Source of the DNA: Castanea sativa
Taxonomy: Eukaryota > Streptophyta > Magnoliopsida > Fagales > Fagaceae
DNA: 64,000 nucleotides
Direction of reading: 5' to 3'
NCBI RefSeq assembly: GCF_040712315.1
Contig: NC_134013.1
Coordinates: forward strand, 97,001-161,000
Position numbers and translations under genes: made by a program. Every line of letters starts with the position of its first letter. Positions within the stretch are counted from its first letter, which is position 1. Below are positions 22,046-33,735 of the stretch, piece after piece. A model generated the notes under the pieces. It was not told the origin of the DNA. It saw nothing but the letters and a program-made list of their open reading frames with translations, and did not search any database.

Positions 22046-22606
22046 GTGTTGGCTTGGAACTGTCGGGGTTTAGGATCACCCCCAGCAATCTGGATTCTCA
22101 CCGACGAAGTGAAGTCCAAAAATCCTACTTTGGTTTTTCTATCAGAGACCAAAGCAAGTGTAAGTCGGATGAAGGATTTTCAGAGGAAATTGGAGCTCAC
22201 ACAAGGTATCTCGGTGCCGAGCGATGGACGCAGTGGTGGCTTGGCGATGATTTGACGTGAGGGTATGGATGTGAGATTCATGGGCTGCTCCCATTCACAT
22301 ATTGATGTAGTTGTGCACGGTGATGGTGATGCAAGGCCGTGGAGGGCGACGGGCTTTTATGGCCACCCCGATGCTAGTAAGAGACACATCTCATGGGAGC
22401 TGTTGGATACCTTGAAAAAACAAAGCACGTTGCTGTGGGTGGTGTTTGGCGATTTCAATGAAATCATGCACTCAGATAAGAAGTTGGGCTGGCTGGATCA
22501 GGACGCTAACCAAATGAGGAATTTCAGAGAGTGTTTGGGTAGGTGTGGTTTACTTGATTTGGGCTTTGTGGGGCAGAGGTCTACTTGGTGTAATGGGAGA
22601 TTTTAG
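22046..22606 (+). pseudogene. LINE ORF2 endonuclease domain, broken
   Basis: The start reads MLAWNCRGLGSPPAIWILTD and then LVFLSETKASVSRM: the Asn of WNCRGLG and the Glu of LSETK are metal-binding residues of apurinic-type endonucleases. A stop near 22255 breaks it. The frame continues WRATGFYGHPDASKR and VVFGDFNEIMHSDKK, which holds the GDFNE catalytic motif. This domain nicks the target DNA. A TAG at 22604 ends the segment. Confidence 0.85.
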
Positions 22607-22618
22607 GAGCAACGGACA

Positions 22619-24542
22619 ATGATGAGGCTAGACAAGTATGTGGCGGATGCGAGATGGATCAAGCAATTCTCTGAAGAACAGGTTCGACATATCTCGATGG
22701 CTGCGTCAGACCATTGTTTACTTGCCCTGTTTCTAAAAAAGAAAAGATCATCTAAACTAGCGAAGAAGAGGTTCCTTTTTGAGGCAATGTGGGTAAAGGA
22801 TGGGGGATGTAGAGAGGTGATCGAATCGATATGGGACTCTTCTCAGGCTAATCCATATAAGTGCCTCACTGACAAAATCAGCAAGTGCCAATCCCAGCTA
22901 CGGCTTTGGAATCAAATGTCATTTGGAAATGTAAATACGAGGCTGAAACTTTTGAAGGAAAAGTTGCAGCTTATCGAGGGGCAGAATCTCCTACACGAAA
23001 CAACAAATGAAATTCAAGCACTGAAGAAGGAAATCAATGAAACACTAGTCAGAGAGGAGGTGATGTGGAATCAAAAGTCAAGGGCACTGTGGCTAAAATG
23101 TGGAGATAGAAACACTAGATTCTTTCATACGATAGCATCCCAAAGACGAAGGAGAAATAGGATTGATGGTTTAATGGATAATGGGGTGTGGTATGATAGT
23201 TTTGAAGATTTGGAGAGGGTGATCTTAGAGTACTTCTCAAGCATTTACAGTACGGACCGTCTTGCCTCTTTTAAGGCTAGCCTGAATGCAGTAGCTTAGA
23301 AGTCTCACAGGAGATGAATAGGGAGCTGATGAGAACGTTCAGGGAGGAGGAAATCAGATAGGCCCTGAACCAAATGCATCCTACAAAAGCACCTGGTCCC
23401 GACGATATGTCACTGATTTTCTTTTAGAAATATTGGGATGTTGTGGGTCAATCTGTTGTATGTTGTGTTTCCTAAATCCTTAATACTGGGGTGATGCCTC
23501 CTGGATTAAATGAAAATTTTATTTGTCTAATTCCAAAAATTAGCTATCCACAAAAGATCACTAATTTTCGCCCAATTAGCTTATGCAATGTTGTATATAA
23601 GATTGTGTCCAAAGTCCTTGCAAACAGGTTGAAGAAAATCCTACCGAAAGTGATTAGCGAGTCACAGAGTGCCTTTGTCCCAGGGAGACAGATCACGAAT
23701 AATGTACTGGTGGCCTTTAAGATGATGCACTGCATAGACCAAAAATGAAAAGGAAAAAGAGGCCTAATGGCTATAAAGCTTGATATGAGCAAAGCCTATG
23801 ATAGAGTGGAGTGGACGTTTTTGGAGGCGATGATGTGAAAACTGGGTTTTCAAGAGGAATGGATTAGGTTGATTATGATGTGTGTTATGATTGTTTCCTA
23901 CTCAGTCCTAATCAACGGGGAACCAAAAGGAAAAATCATTCCAACAAGGGGGCTATGACAAGGGGACCCAATCTCTCCCTACCTGTTCCTTTTGTGTGCA
24001 AAGGGGTTAACAGCCATGCTTCGGAGGGATGAAAGGGGGGGATTGATCAGTGGAATTTCAGTGTGTAGGGGAGCGTCGAGGATTTCCCATCTATTGTTCG
24101 CTGATGACTGTATTATTTTCGGTGAAGCAAGTATTAGGGAAGGAAATAGGGTTTTTAAGGTGCTTGATGACTATGAGAGAGAGTCGAGGCAAAAGTTGAA
24201 TAGAAAGAAGACGTCGCTTTTCTTCAGCAAAATACGGATAAGGAGATCCAAGAGGAAATCAAAAACAGCTTTGGTGCTCAGATCATACACAAGCACAAGC
24301 GATATTTGGGACTGCCTACGTTAGTGGGGAGGGGAAAGAAGGAGGCCTTTAACCGGATAAAAGATCAAGTGGGGAGGAAGATAGCAGGGTGGAAAGGGAA
24401 ACTACTCTCAAATGCAAGTAGAGAAGTACTAATTAAGGCGGTTGCCCAAGCGGCAACAACATACACTATGAGTTGCTTCAAACTCTCGGATTCCCTTTGT
24501 CACAAGCTTAATTCCTTGGTGAGCCAATTTTGGTGGGGGTAG
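22619..24542 (+). pseudogene. LINE ORF2 reverse transcriptase, broken
   Basis: The frame from 22619 starts with the endonuclease end (LDKYVADARWIKQFS, SDHCLLALF) and a linker rich in charged residues. RT motifs follow in separate frames: KAPGPDDMS at about 23390, RPISLCNVVYKIVSKVLANR, QSAFVPGRQI, MAIKLDMSKAYDRVEW with the first catalytic Asp near 23785, and LLFADDCIIF at about 24090 with the FADD box. Stops at 23297, 23427, 23746, 23836 and 24540 and other shifts interrupt it. The enzyme copies LINE RNA onto nicked DNA. Confidence 0.88.
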
Positions 24543-26164
24543 AAGGACAAAGAAAGGAAGATGGTGTGGATTTCATGGGAAAACATGTGCATCCCAAAAT
24601 TGGAGGGTGGAATGGGTTTTAATGACTTGAAGGCCTTTAACTTGGCGCTTTTAGCAAAACAAGGGTGAAGAATGAGTCAAAATCTGGATTCCCTCATTCA
24701 TAAGGTGTTTAAAGCAAGATACTTTGCGGAAGGCTCGTTTTTGGATGCATAAGTGGGTAAGAAGCCATCGTATGTGTGGAGGAGCATTATGGCTGCAAAG
24801 GAAACGTTGGAGGTGGGATCAAGGTGGATAATTGGCAATGGGCGAACAGTGAACTTTTGGCGGGACAGATGGCTACCTTCGTCGGATTCATTTAAGGTTT
24901 TAAGCCCCCAAGGACACAATACCTACTTGGTGAAAGTGGCACAGCTCATTGACAGCAACACAGGTACATGGAAGACTGAACTTATAAAGGAAGCCTTCCT
25001 TCCCCATGAAGCAGACTGCATTCTCAGTATCCCTTTGAGTCTACAGCTGCCTGAGGATTTAAGAGTCTGGGCATGGTCTAAGAATGGCATTTACACGGTG
25101 AGAAGTGCTTATAGGGTGTCCCTCAAATTGTTGAAGGCTAGCACGCCTAGAACAAGCAGTGACAACTCTGACAAAGCCAAGGCAGCCCAGTTTTGGAAGG
25201 TGTTATGGAAGATTGATTGCCCAAATAAAATAAAGCATTTTCTTTGGAAGGCTTGCAGAGAAATCTTGCCCACAAACTATTGCTTGGAAGTGAGGAAAGT
25301 GAGCAACAACGATAGGTGTGGGTTTTGTGGGGAATGTGAGTCATCTGGGCATTCCCTTTAGGACTGTAAAGTTGTTGCTGAGGTATGGAAGGAGATGGCA
25401 CTTGATCTCCCTTTGTTACCCCAACCCACAAGGGACTTTGTGGACATGGTCTGGGCGGTGAAGAAGAGGAAAGAGGATGTGGATTGGGTGTTGTTTGCAA
25501 TTACGGTGTGGAATTTATGGAACAACAGAAACAAATTCAAGCAAGAGGGCACAAGCAAAGAGCCAAGCAGAATCACCAGGGAGGTACATGAGTATGGGAA
25601 GGAAATAAAAGGATCCCAACGGCCCTGCCCTCGCAACAAGGCCTCAACTTGCAATCAATGGAAACCACCAAGGGAGGGGAGGTATAAAGTGAATGTGGAT
25701 GGGGCAACTTTTGCGAATTTAGGATGTTGTGGGGTTGGTGTAGTCATTAGAAACGAAGAGGGTCTGATTATAGGTGCGATGAGTAAGAAAATACCCTGCC
25801 CTCTTGGTGCTACAAAGGTCGAGGCAAAGGCGTTGGAGGAAGGCATTCAACTTGCTTGGGATTTGGGGCTTAGGGACTTAGATTTTGAAAGTGACGCACA
25901 GGTTATGGTAGGGGCAGTAGCTAACAATGACCCGGGCCCTTGCTCAGTTCAAAAGTGGTGGAAGGCATCAAGGCAGGGCTGACAGCGTTCAGATCTTGGA
26001 GCTGCTCACATGTCCGTAGACAAAGCAATATGGCAGCACACATTATGGCTAGGGAGGCATGGAATGTAAGTGATTGTGTAGTTTGGGTAGAGGATACCCC
26101 TTCTGAAATAGCTAACCAGGTTGTTCTGGATGTAAGTGCAATGGACAATTGTCCTAAGCAATGA
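24543..26164 (+). pseudogene. LINE ORF2 RT zinc-binding region and RNase H, broken
   Basis: Positions 24753-25361 encode the RT-associated zinc-binding region (KPSYVWRSIMAAKETLEVGSRWIIGNG near the start, then CGFCGECESSGHSL with a stop where Trp is usual). Positions 25395-25982 carry the RNase H: VNVDGATF, GVGVVIRNEEG, ATKVEAKALEEG and FESDAQVMV give the Asp, Glu and Asp catalytic residues. The last Asp would fall in the following shifted frame at 25940-26164, which reads CSHVRRQSNMAAHIMAREA. There the usual HADSLA-like Asp is not seen. Confidence 0.85.
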
Positions 26165-26200
26165 ATTTAAGACATGTTTTCACTATCAAAAAAAAAAATT

Positions 26201-27914
26201 ACCTCATCTATTCATTAAAATATTAATTTCACTAATTCTTTTTATCTCTTCCTTTTCATAAAAAATAATTAAAAATAACCACCCACCACCATAAAAAAGA
26301 AAATATAAAGCTTTTACAAGTTGTTACAATGCCATCATAAAAATAAGATGGCACTGTAGCATAATTATAATTTTTTTTTTGCTATTGCAAGACTTTGCAA
26401 GACCAGGTAATGGGGGTTTCGGGGCTCTAATGCTAAATATTACCAACATATAGCATTTACAAGATCCAATGTGAATGTTCTGACAAGATCTATATAGCTT
26501 AACTGTTGTGGGGCAGATTTAGAAGATATTGTGTAAATTTTGCATCTTTTTTTATTTTGCACCTGCTCTAACTATTAAGTATTAATTGCATGCATGTTGT
26601 GCACCAAATTCGAAATTGTTAGGTGGCGGTGAGATTGGTTGGTGGAGATAACAGACCCCATACTCATGCAGTCGTTAAGTACTCCACACCATCTACGTGA
26701 CTGACTAGTCCGAGTTGTATTGTGCTTTGACGGGGAAAGGGAATTCGCAGATGGCGATTGCATAGACTCGAATGAATAAGTGGTCTTCTTCGATCTGCTC
26801 ATGTACTGCTGCCTCTAATAATTAGTGTTCATCATTTTTCTTTTACGACTAGCTGTACTTGATCATGACATCCATCTGAGAAATCAAAGAAGCTAGCTAG
26901 GGGTTTTCTTAATTAAAATTTCTCAAGCTATTCTTAATTATTATTATTATTATTATTATTATAAGATGTTACACTTTTTTTTTTTTTACTGTTGCCCTAC
27001 GACATAGATTAATATTTAGGGCGGATTTTGTGATGAACTAGCCTGCTAGCTCCTTGATGATTTGATCAATTTTTACTTTGGTTTTCCTTTTCCAAATACA
27101 AAACAAGAAAGAGCCACACTATTGGCGTTACTATTAATTTGATCCATATTGACAATTCAACATCAAAGAAATCTGATGCTATTTAGCTAGGAGCCAAAAA
27201 TATAAGGGTAAGGGTAAATAAATTCCCATTAATTAATGTACGTAAAATTTGAGAATGATTGTGATGGACATTAATTTGTAAATAACACTAACAGGCGACA
27301 TTTTCTATGACACTTCTTGACATCTATATGAGGGTAATGGAAACAATAGGTGGGCCGGGTTGTCCAGAAACAAGGCATAGAGATTAAGTCAGGTATGCAT
27401 GACAATTTTTGCGTAACATTAATTTTTGATATGTTGGTTGCTCCGGACTGGGATTTATTTATGGTGTGGAAACCACTTGGTTAATCAGAGGAGGACTATG
27501 CCCAAGTAAGCAGTCAGATTGGGGGTTTGGGATATTTTTCAACCCAACCTAACCCAATCCAACCTCTTCTAATTGAGAAATCTTCAATCAGAAGCTTAAA
27601 AACCAGCCCAACTAAACATACATAGGTTTTCAGGTTGGAGCCATTTTATTAGGCCTAATTATATATATATTATTAGTATTATTCCCATCCGCTGCATAGT
27701 TTTAGCTATAAACTTTTAGAATAATTTTATTGAGAAATAATAAACTAATAATCACTTGAATCTAGATCGTATAAATTGCATGTAAAGTATTGTTCTTAAA
27801 ACTCTCAAGCAATCACACAACATATTTATATGAAAAATTAATTAATTTAATAATTAAAAACCTATATATGGAAACTTAACCAAACATATTTCATTAGCCA
27901 AAAAATAAAACATA
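26201..27914. other. AT-rich stretch with no certain gene
   Basis: It contains an (ATT)n run at about 26938-26961 and short poly-T tracts. A 75-residue minus-strand frame at 26575-26802 (MSRSKKTTYSFESMQS) has a real ATG and no recognised domain. It might be an old exon, but nothing else supports that. Confidence 0.4.
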
Positions 27915-27919
27915 ATTCT
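27915..27919. repeat. Left target-site duplication ATTCT
   Basis: ATTCT directly precedes the LTR and recurs at 32054-32058. Confidence 0.8.
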
Positions 27920-28623
27920 TGTATGGGACATTACTTCTCTATAAGCCCAGTGTCCATAAAGCCCATCACCCTGTACAAGGCCCGGAACTCATTGGGCCTC
28001 AAATCTTGGAGTATCATGCGCGAATACATACTCTATCAGGTCCATGAACATGGTCCAGGTAAGCCTCGTCACCCAACCAAAAATCTGGGAACCGCTATGA
28101 AGCCAGTTATGACATGGACAGTGATGGTGAGATCTTACTTAGACAGGGAATGCAATTTTCCAAGGAGATGAGTCCCAAGGAGCTCGGCAGAGCCTAGGGA
28201 GTATCGCTGCCGAGTGGTCCCTCCAACAGTGGAACCAGTTTCAATGCCACTCTCACTACCTCTCACTCCCAACTAAACACCCACTTAAGGGTAATAACAT
28301 TGGACCTCTCTTCCCACTAACCACGAAAATAATCATAGCCCTTCCACTAACCTTGGGCTATAAATAAGAGATCAGAATTCAAGATTGGGATTAGCATTTT
28401 TGGGGAGGAAAAACACTGGAAAAATTGAGAGGGTATTTAGAGAGGCAAAGATACATAGAGAAAGAAAGGGATTCCAAAAGGTCCAAGGAAGAGAGGAGGA
28501 GACGGGTATATCCGAGTGACTAAGTTTGGAACCCCCACAATAGGAAACCCAAAACCCACAATTCAAATAGATTGTGAGCCCAAATAGAGTTTAAGCCCAA
28601 CAACTACATTTTGGGTACGCACA
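27920..28623 (+). repeat. 5' LTR of the pol-less Gypsy
   Basis: A 704-bp repeat. A CTATAAATA box lies at about 28359-28367. The same region is present in the right LTR. Confidence 0.9.
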
Positions 28624-28625
28624 AT

Positions 28626-28641
28626 TGGCGCTGTCTGTGGG
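28626..28641 (+). other. Primer-binding-site-like sequence of the pol-less Gypsy
   Basis: TGGCGCTGTCTGTGGG starts two bases after the LTR. The large Gypsy at 56263 has almost the same word. Tat-type elements use TGGCGC... sites; the first bases fit the end of a tRNA-Asp type acceptor, but the full match is uncertain. Confidence 0.7.
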
Positions 28642-28689
28642 AATCTCCTACGTAGCTGTGGTTCTATTGAGATGCGCATAGGAAAATTT

Positions 28690-29760
28690 CTGGAAGTCGG
28701 CTAGGAAGTTATGTTGAAAGTGGGTCTGGAGGGTCTTCGTAGGGGTCTATGTGGCAAGAAAGAAGGCAGAAAAGGCATGAAGACAGGCAGCATGAGGAAG
28801 CAGAACAATCTGGGCTCGGAGAGGGATCGTTTTAAACACTCCGGACAGTATCTAACTCCTTAGGGCGCAACCGCTTCAACAGAAGGGACCAAGAGCTTGA
28901 GCGGAGGGATCAGGAGCTTGAGCGTCTACGTAGGATGGTGAGGGATTTGGAGTTGGAAGCAAGGGGTAAACGTCAGAGAAGGGGCCAAGAGGAACGAAGG
29001 GAAAGGTCGGCTAGTGTAAGGAATCACCGTGCAGCAAGGTCCCATCAATCCATGTCTCATCGACACTGCGATCATTCCTGGGAGTATGCGGACCGTGATT
29101 CGACTTCCCTAGATGGGGGACGACCTCGGAATGTGGCCATGGACACAATGAGCCGGGCGTTGCGCCAAGCTGGTCGATCACCATTCTCGACAGATATAGA
29201 AAGTGCACTGATGCTGAGCAAGTTCGCGCGGCCGTCGTTCAACTCCTATAATGGAAAGACAGACCCGGTAGAACATGTAAGCCACTACATTCAGATGATG
29301 TCTTTGCACGCTCAGACGCGCTGATGTGTAAAGTCTTCCATTCGAGCCTCGACCCAACTGCTCTGAGATGGTTCAACGGATTAAGGAAAGGCTCGATCCA
29401 TAGGTTTTCCAAATTGATCCAGGACTTTGGTGTACAATTCATGACATGCAGCTGAGTTCCGCAGCCTGTGGACGCATTACTATCAATGAAAATGGGGGCT
29501 GGAGAGACCCTTCGTAACTACGCTAACCGATACTGGGAGCTGCATAACGAGATCGGTAGGGGGAATAAAAAGATTCCAGCGAGCACTTTTTGAATAGGGT
29601 TGCCCGAGGAATCCAGACTGAGGGAATCATTGACGAGGAGGCCTCCCAAGGATATGAGGTAGTTGATGAGGCACATCGAGGAGTATAAGCGGTTGGAAGA
29701 TGATTAGTTACAGAGCAAGGGGAAGGCCCCGGTCATAAATCATCCTCGGAATATCAGTTT
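28690..29760 (+). pseudogene. Gag remnant of the pol-less Gypsy
   Basis: The best frame is 28935-29324, with FNSYNGKTDPVEHVSHYIQMM, which matches the gag of the large Gypsy (YNGRTDPVEHVSHFNQRM). After a shift, LMCKVFHSSLDPTALRWFNGL, MTCS, LRNYANRYWELHNEI and EYKRLEDD continue the gag core. A TGA replaces a sense codon near 29455, and further stops occur at about 29590 and 29705. Upstream, an Arg- and Glu-rich stretch (about 28860-29000) corresponds to the charged gag N-terminus. Gag would form the particle shell. This copy cannot encode it intact. Confidence 0.8.
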
Positions 29761-30350
29761 CCAACCCAGACCCCGGAAGGATCTGAGGATTTTGGGGGAG
29801 TTGAGGTGGAGCCGTGAGGCTGGCCCCGAGCAAAAATCAAGCGAGGGTCATCGTTCTCTGCTTCACCATTTTCTCTACTTAGTCGAATTTGGCGCCTAAA
29901 GTACGGATTGGCTCGGCTGCTTGGACTTGGGTTTCGTTCCCTTCGACGGGAATGTGCTCCTGCTCTCTGTGGGCCCGAGAAACTCGTTCGGCCTAGGCAA
30001 GATCTTCAGCAGTTTTGTAGCAAGGACCGAGATCTCGAGCTTCACCGACGGTCAATTAGGGGGGGAGGAAGTTGGCGTGCCGGACGTTGATATAAGACCG
30101 CAGCGGACTATCTACTGAAAGGGCTTGGCTGAATGGTTGCCAAGTACTATACCCGGGGGCGCAACCGAGTATAAGGTGCAATGCCTAGAGCTAACCATCA
30201 GTATGAACGAATATTTCGGACCTGAGCACAACATTCAGGTCCCTCACATGCACCACTCTAATATTCGGGTAAATACTCTACCGTTTGCAACAAAGGAATA
30301 CAAAAAGTTAGTATTCAAATAAGTAAAAAGAAAAAGAAAAGCAAGTTAGT
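29761..30350 (+). other. Stretch where pol should be
   Basis: Only short frames are present and no RT, integrase or protease motif. The sequence passes from gag to the antisense frame in about 600 bases, so the whole pol region is gone. Confidence 0.6.
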
Positions 30351-30352
30351 GA

Positions 30353-30877
30353 TCAGTACGAACCAACTTCACGCTGCGAGAGGGGGCAAGGGATTTCACC
30401 AGCAAACCAGTTGCAGTTCACCCGGACAAACTCCCCGGCGGAATTCTTGTTAGAAGTGGGTAGGCATGAAATTAGTCGTACCCGCATATCCCTGACTTTC
30501 AAGTAATAATTGGTGTTCTTATTCCCACACAGACTGTACATGTAGTTTATATCGTGATGGTTCAATTGCAAACCGTATATCTGATTCAACCTACTGACAC
30601 AACTAACTACTCGAGAAAAATTAGGAGGGAGTTAGTCCGGACACAAACCATAAAACCTAAGGATATCGAGTAAGAAGGGATCCACGGGAAACGTAACCCC
30701 ACCCCCCAAGATCAACATCAAAGGGAAAAAGGCGGTGTTAGAACCTCTGTAGAGAGCAATTTCGCTCTCATGGCAGTACGCCACATTCACATCCTCAGGG
30801 ATGTTGAATGTCCTCCTAAAGGTGGCTAAGGACACCTCAGTGTTTAGAAGGTGCGCATAACCCATCCTAGACTCCAA
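30353..30877 (-). pseudogene. Antisense reading frame of the pol-less Gypsy
   Basis: On the minus strand one frame runs with a single TAA at 30632-30634: MGYAHLLNTEVSLATFRRTF, GGGVTFPVDPFLLDILRFYGLCPD, stop, then PPNFSRVVSCVSRLNQIYGLQ and more to a TGA at 30353. The fragment resembles the 'putative gypsy-type transposon' domain (PF04195-like) of plant Tat elements, encoded opposite to gag and pol. The track start is TTG, so the true N-terminus is probably upstream or spliced. Its function is not known. The single stop probably arose by a CAA to TAA change. Confidence 0.7.
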
Positions 30878-31316
30878 GATTGAAGAAAGAAACTAAAGTA
30901 AAAGAGAGAGGTATAAGACTTACTTTGGGCTCTAGGAAAGAGGGGTATTTTGGGCTGAAGGATTAGCACGCAGATGAATGCACGGCAGAGAGGAAACTCA
31001 GAGAGTGAAGAACGTAAAAGTGAAAGAAGGATTCAGAACGAAATATTTATAGGAACCAGAAGGGAAAGGATAAATGCTATTTAATAAATGAGGAGTGGGA
31101 AATCCTGCGAATCCCTATATCAACTGCCATGCGCGTGTCGCCTCGGTTCATGAACCATCAGGTAATGATGACGGCTGAGCTAGCAGTCACATATCACACG
31201 CCTTTTTAGGGGGTGCATTAATGAGCCTTCTAAACCGCCCTATGCCTGCCCATTGAGTTTCTCAGATGGCGCCTGACTCTAATCCTTGACTCATGCCCGG
31301 GAGTTGGGCACGAATC

Positions 31317-31324
31317 AAGGGGGG
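31317..31324 (+). other. Polypurine tract of the pol-less Gypsy
   Basis: AAGGGGGG lies just before the right LTR start at 31329, as expected for the plus-strand primer. Confidence 0.75.
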
Positions 31325-31328
31325 CTAT

Positions 31329-32053
31329 TGTACAGGACATTACTTCTCTGTAAGCCTAGTGTCCATAAAGCCCATCACCCTATACGAGGCCCGGAACTCG
31401 TTGGGCCTCAAATCATGGAGTATCATGCGCGAATACATACTCTGTCAGGTCCAGGAACATGGTCTAGGTAAGCCTCGTCACCCAACCAAAAATCTGGTAA
31501 CTGCTACGAAGCCAGTTACGACACGGACAGTGATGGTGAGATCTTACTTAGACAGGAAATGAAATTTCCTGAGGAGATGAGTCCCGGGGAGCTCGGCAGA
31601 GCCTAGGGAGTATCATTGCAGAGCGGTCCCTCCAACAGTGGAACCAGTTCCAATGCCACTACCAATTCCAATACCACTCTCACTTCCAACTAAACACTCA
31701 CTTAAGGGCAATAGCATTGGACCTCTTTTCCCACTGACCACGAAAATAATCATAGCCCTTACACTAACCTTGGGCTATAAATAAGAGATCAGAATTCGAT
31801 ATGGGGTTGGCAGTTTTGGGGAGGAAAAACACTGGAAAAATTGAGAGGGTATTTAGAGAGGCAAAGATACATAGAGAAAGAACGGGATTCCAAGAGGTCC
31901 AAAAAAGAGAGGAGGAGACGGGTATATTCGAGTGACTAATTTTGGAACCCCCACAGTAGGAAACCCAAAACCCAAAACCCAAAACCCACAATTCAAATAG
32001 ATTGTGAGCCCAAATGGAGTTTAAGCCCAACAACTACATTTTGGGTACGCACA
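31329..32053 (+). repeat. 3' LTR of the pol-less Gypsy
   Basis: A 725-bp repeat closely similar to 27920-28623. It is longer mainly through local repetition, such as CCAAAACCCAAAACCC near 31975 and an added CCAATTCCAATACC-type repeat near 31660. It ends ACGCACA and is followed by ATTCT. Confidence 0.9.
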
Positions 32054-32162
32054 ATTCTCTTCTAACTTATCGATTGTCTTATAATGACATTTGTAGTGCA
32101 CACACATATAATATTACTAACAAAGAAAATGAAATTGAGAAATAGTAACATAAAAATGTTAC

Positions 32163-32968
32163 TGTAGGGGTGATAGGTCTAGGAATACATATATATGTAT
32201 CTATTGGGTCAAAGGCCCAATCTGAAGACGTTAAATAGTCCGAGGACGAGAGAATATCTTCTTGAGAATCCGTTTTGGTAAGTAAAAAGTCTGGTCAAGA
32301 TCATCCGAGAAGGAGGTCCGAGGAGGAATACTTCCTCAGTTGAGCAAAACCAAGGTAGGAAAGTGCGGTCTGCCACCTAAAAGCAACGTTCTAGGAGATC
32401 TTGTAGATAAGGATATACCTCGTGACAACACAAGACAAGGAAATGTTATGAAATATCTAAAAGAAAGCTGCTACCACCGCATTGAATGCACTGCAGCTAA
32501 CTCTCAGGCCGCATTAATGAGGAAGTAATGCCTGAGTATCAGTGTTCAGCCTTACAACTACTTCCAAAGGCTTCAGGAAAGTGTTGATAAGACAAGTATC
32601 CAAACCAACAATCTGATACATATGTGGAAGCTAGGGAGAGGAAGAAGGATGGTATAAAAAGGAGAGGAGACACTCAGGATAGGGGATCGAGAAGAAGGAG
32701 AGAAACATACTATAGACTAAGGAACAATATTTGTAATATGTTATTAAGTGAGGGAGACATATAAAGAAGAGCTAGCCTTCTCGGATTGAATCCGAGGACG
32801 ATTTACCTTATATAAACTTGTTTCTATTATGATCTTGGCCCATTATAATTGGTATACAAACTCGTTAGAACCTAGATTTCAAACACACTCTCTACAAATT
32901 CATTGTATTGGGCTCTTTGGACATATTCCCTCTCTATTTTGGGCATAGGTACAAATTGTGTACTTACA
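32163..32968 (+). mobile_element. Solo LTR related to the large Tat-like Gypsy
   Basis: It starts TGTAGGGGTGATAGG and ends TGTACTTACA; the LTR at 55510 starts TGTGGGGAG and ends TGCACTTACA. Both have CTCTACAAATTC and a CTCGGMTT...ATCCGAGGA pattern near the right end. Flanks GTTAC (32158-32162) and TTTAC (32969-32973) differ by one base, as expected for an old duplication. Confidence 0.75.
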
Positions 32969-33155
32969 TTTACCATTCAAGAAAATTATTTTAATCTAAT
33001 AACGCACATATAAACATAACACAAATACAACTTAGAAATAAAAAGGATGAAACCCTTATTGTAGGAGAGATTATAAAATTTGATATTCTTAAAAAATAAA
33101 TAGATAAAGCCTATGAGAAAAAATATGAGTAAAAATAATTCATAAATGCAAAACC

Positions 33156-33194
33156 ATATATATATATATATATATATATAGATAGATATAGATA
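33156..33194. repeat. (TA)n and (GATA)n microsatellite
   Basis: A run of TA dinucleotides passes into GATA units. Confidence 0.85.
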
Positions 33195-33249
33195 TAGGAT
33201 TCAAAAGAAGATTGTATAGCCATAGAAGGATAAATCTCCATACCTTTAA

Positions 33250-33735
33250 GTTTAACTCAAATAATAATTGATGCTGACAAATCATGAAGGTGAGAAATAT
33301 TTATATAGGTTTATGTAATGGATTTCATGAATTTAAAATTGCCTTTTAAGACTCATATGCAAAAACATTTAAAAACACACACACACACACACAAATAACA
33401 AAGAAGAAAAACATACTTGTAATAATATGGATGGTGGCTTTGATAAAGCATTCTACTACAAACAAAACCAACTCAAACAAAAAAATAATAATAATAACTA
33501 ATGCCGGACACATCATAAATGTGAAATATTCATATGAGTTTATATAATGACTTTCATGGATTTAAAATTGCCTTTATGACTCATAAGCAAAACCATAAAA
33601 TAAAACAAAAACAAAAATAAAGAAAGGAAACATACTTGTAATAGTGTGGATGGTGGCTTTGATAAAACATTCTACTACAAACAAAACAAACTCAAATAAT
33701 AATTGATGTCTGACAAATCAAAAAGGTGAAATATT
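33250..33735. repeat. Tandem repeat of about 220 bp, about two copies plus
   Basis: The words AACTCAAATAATAATTGATG (33254, 33689), GGATGGTGGCTTTGATAAA (33429, 33648) and ATTTAAAATTGCC (about 33330, 33560) recur at roughly 217-229 bp intervals. The array is diverged, with (AC)n at 33376-33393 in one copy. No coding potential was seen. Confidence 0.65.

Larger units (their letters stand above)
20610..26200 (+). mobile_element. Near full-length L1-type LINE, inactivated
   Basis: ORF1 (DUF4283-type and CCHC zinc knuckle) is followed by ORF2 with an endonuclease, RT, RT zinc-binding region and RNase H, in the order of plant L1 elements. It ends in an A-run at 26189-26200. The first frame starts ATGGCGGAG at about 20617 but is shifted within ten codons. 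No clear target-site duplication was found. Many stops and shifts show it is dead. Confidence 0.9.
27920..32053 (+). mobile_element. Gypsy element with both LTRs but no pol (4.1 kb, Tat-like)
   Basis: The LTRs at 27920-28623 and 31329-32053 start TGTA and end CGCACA, with ATTCT repeats at 27915-27919 and 32054-32058. A primer-binding-site-like TGGCGCTGTCTGTGGG starts at 28626 and AAGGGGGG precedes the right LTR at 31317-31324. Between them lie a broken gag (about 28690-29760) and a minus-strand antisense frame (30353-30877). No RT, RNase H or integrase was found. The element could move only with enzymes from a relative, if at all. Confidence 0.92.

Noticed and set aside
26575..26802. 75-residue frame with true ATG as a gene
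   Set aside because: There is no domain, no splice or promoter support and no partner exon that can be shown. It is kept only as a note in the gap entry.
30900..30935. Possible intron upstream of the antisense frame in the pol-less Gypsy (GTAAGT to TTTAG)
   Set aside because: The interval is only about 31 bases, too short for a plant intron.
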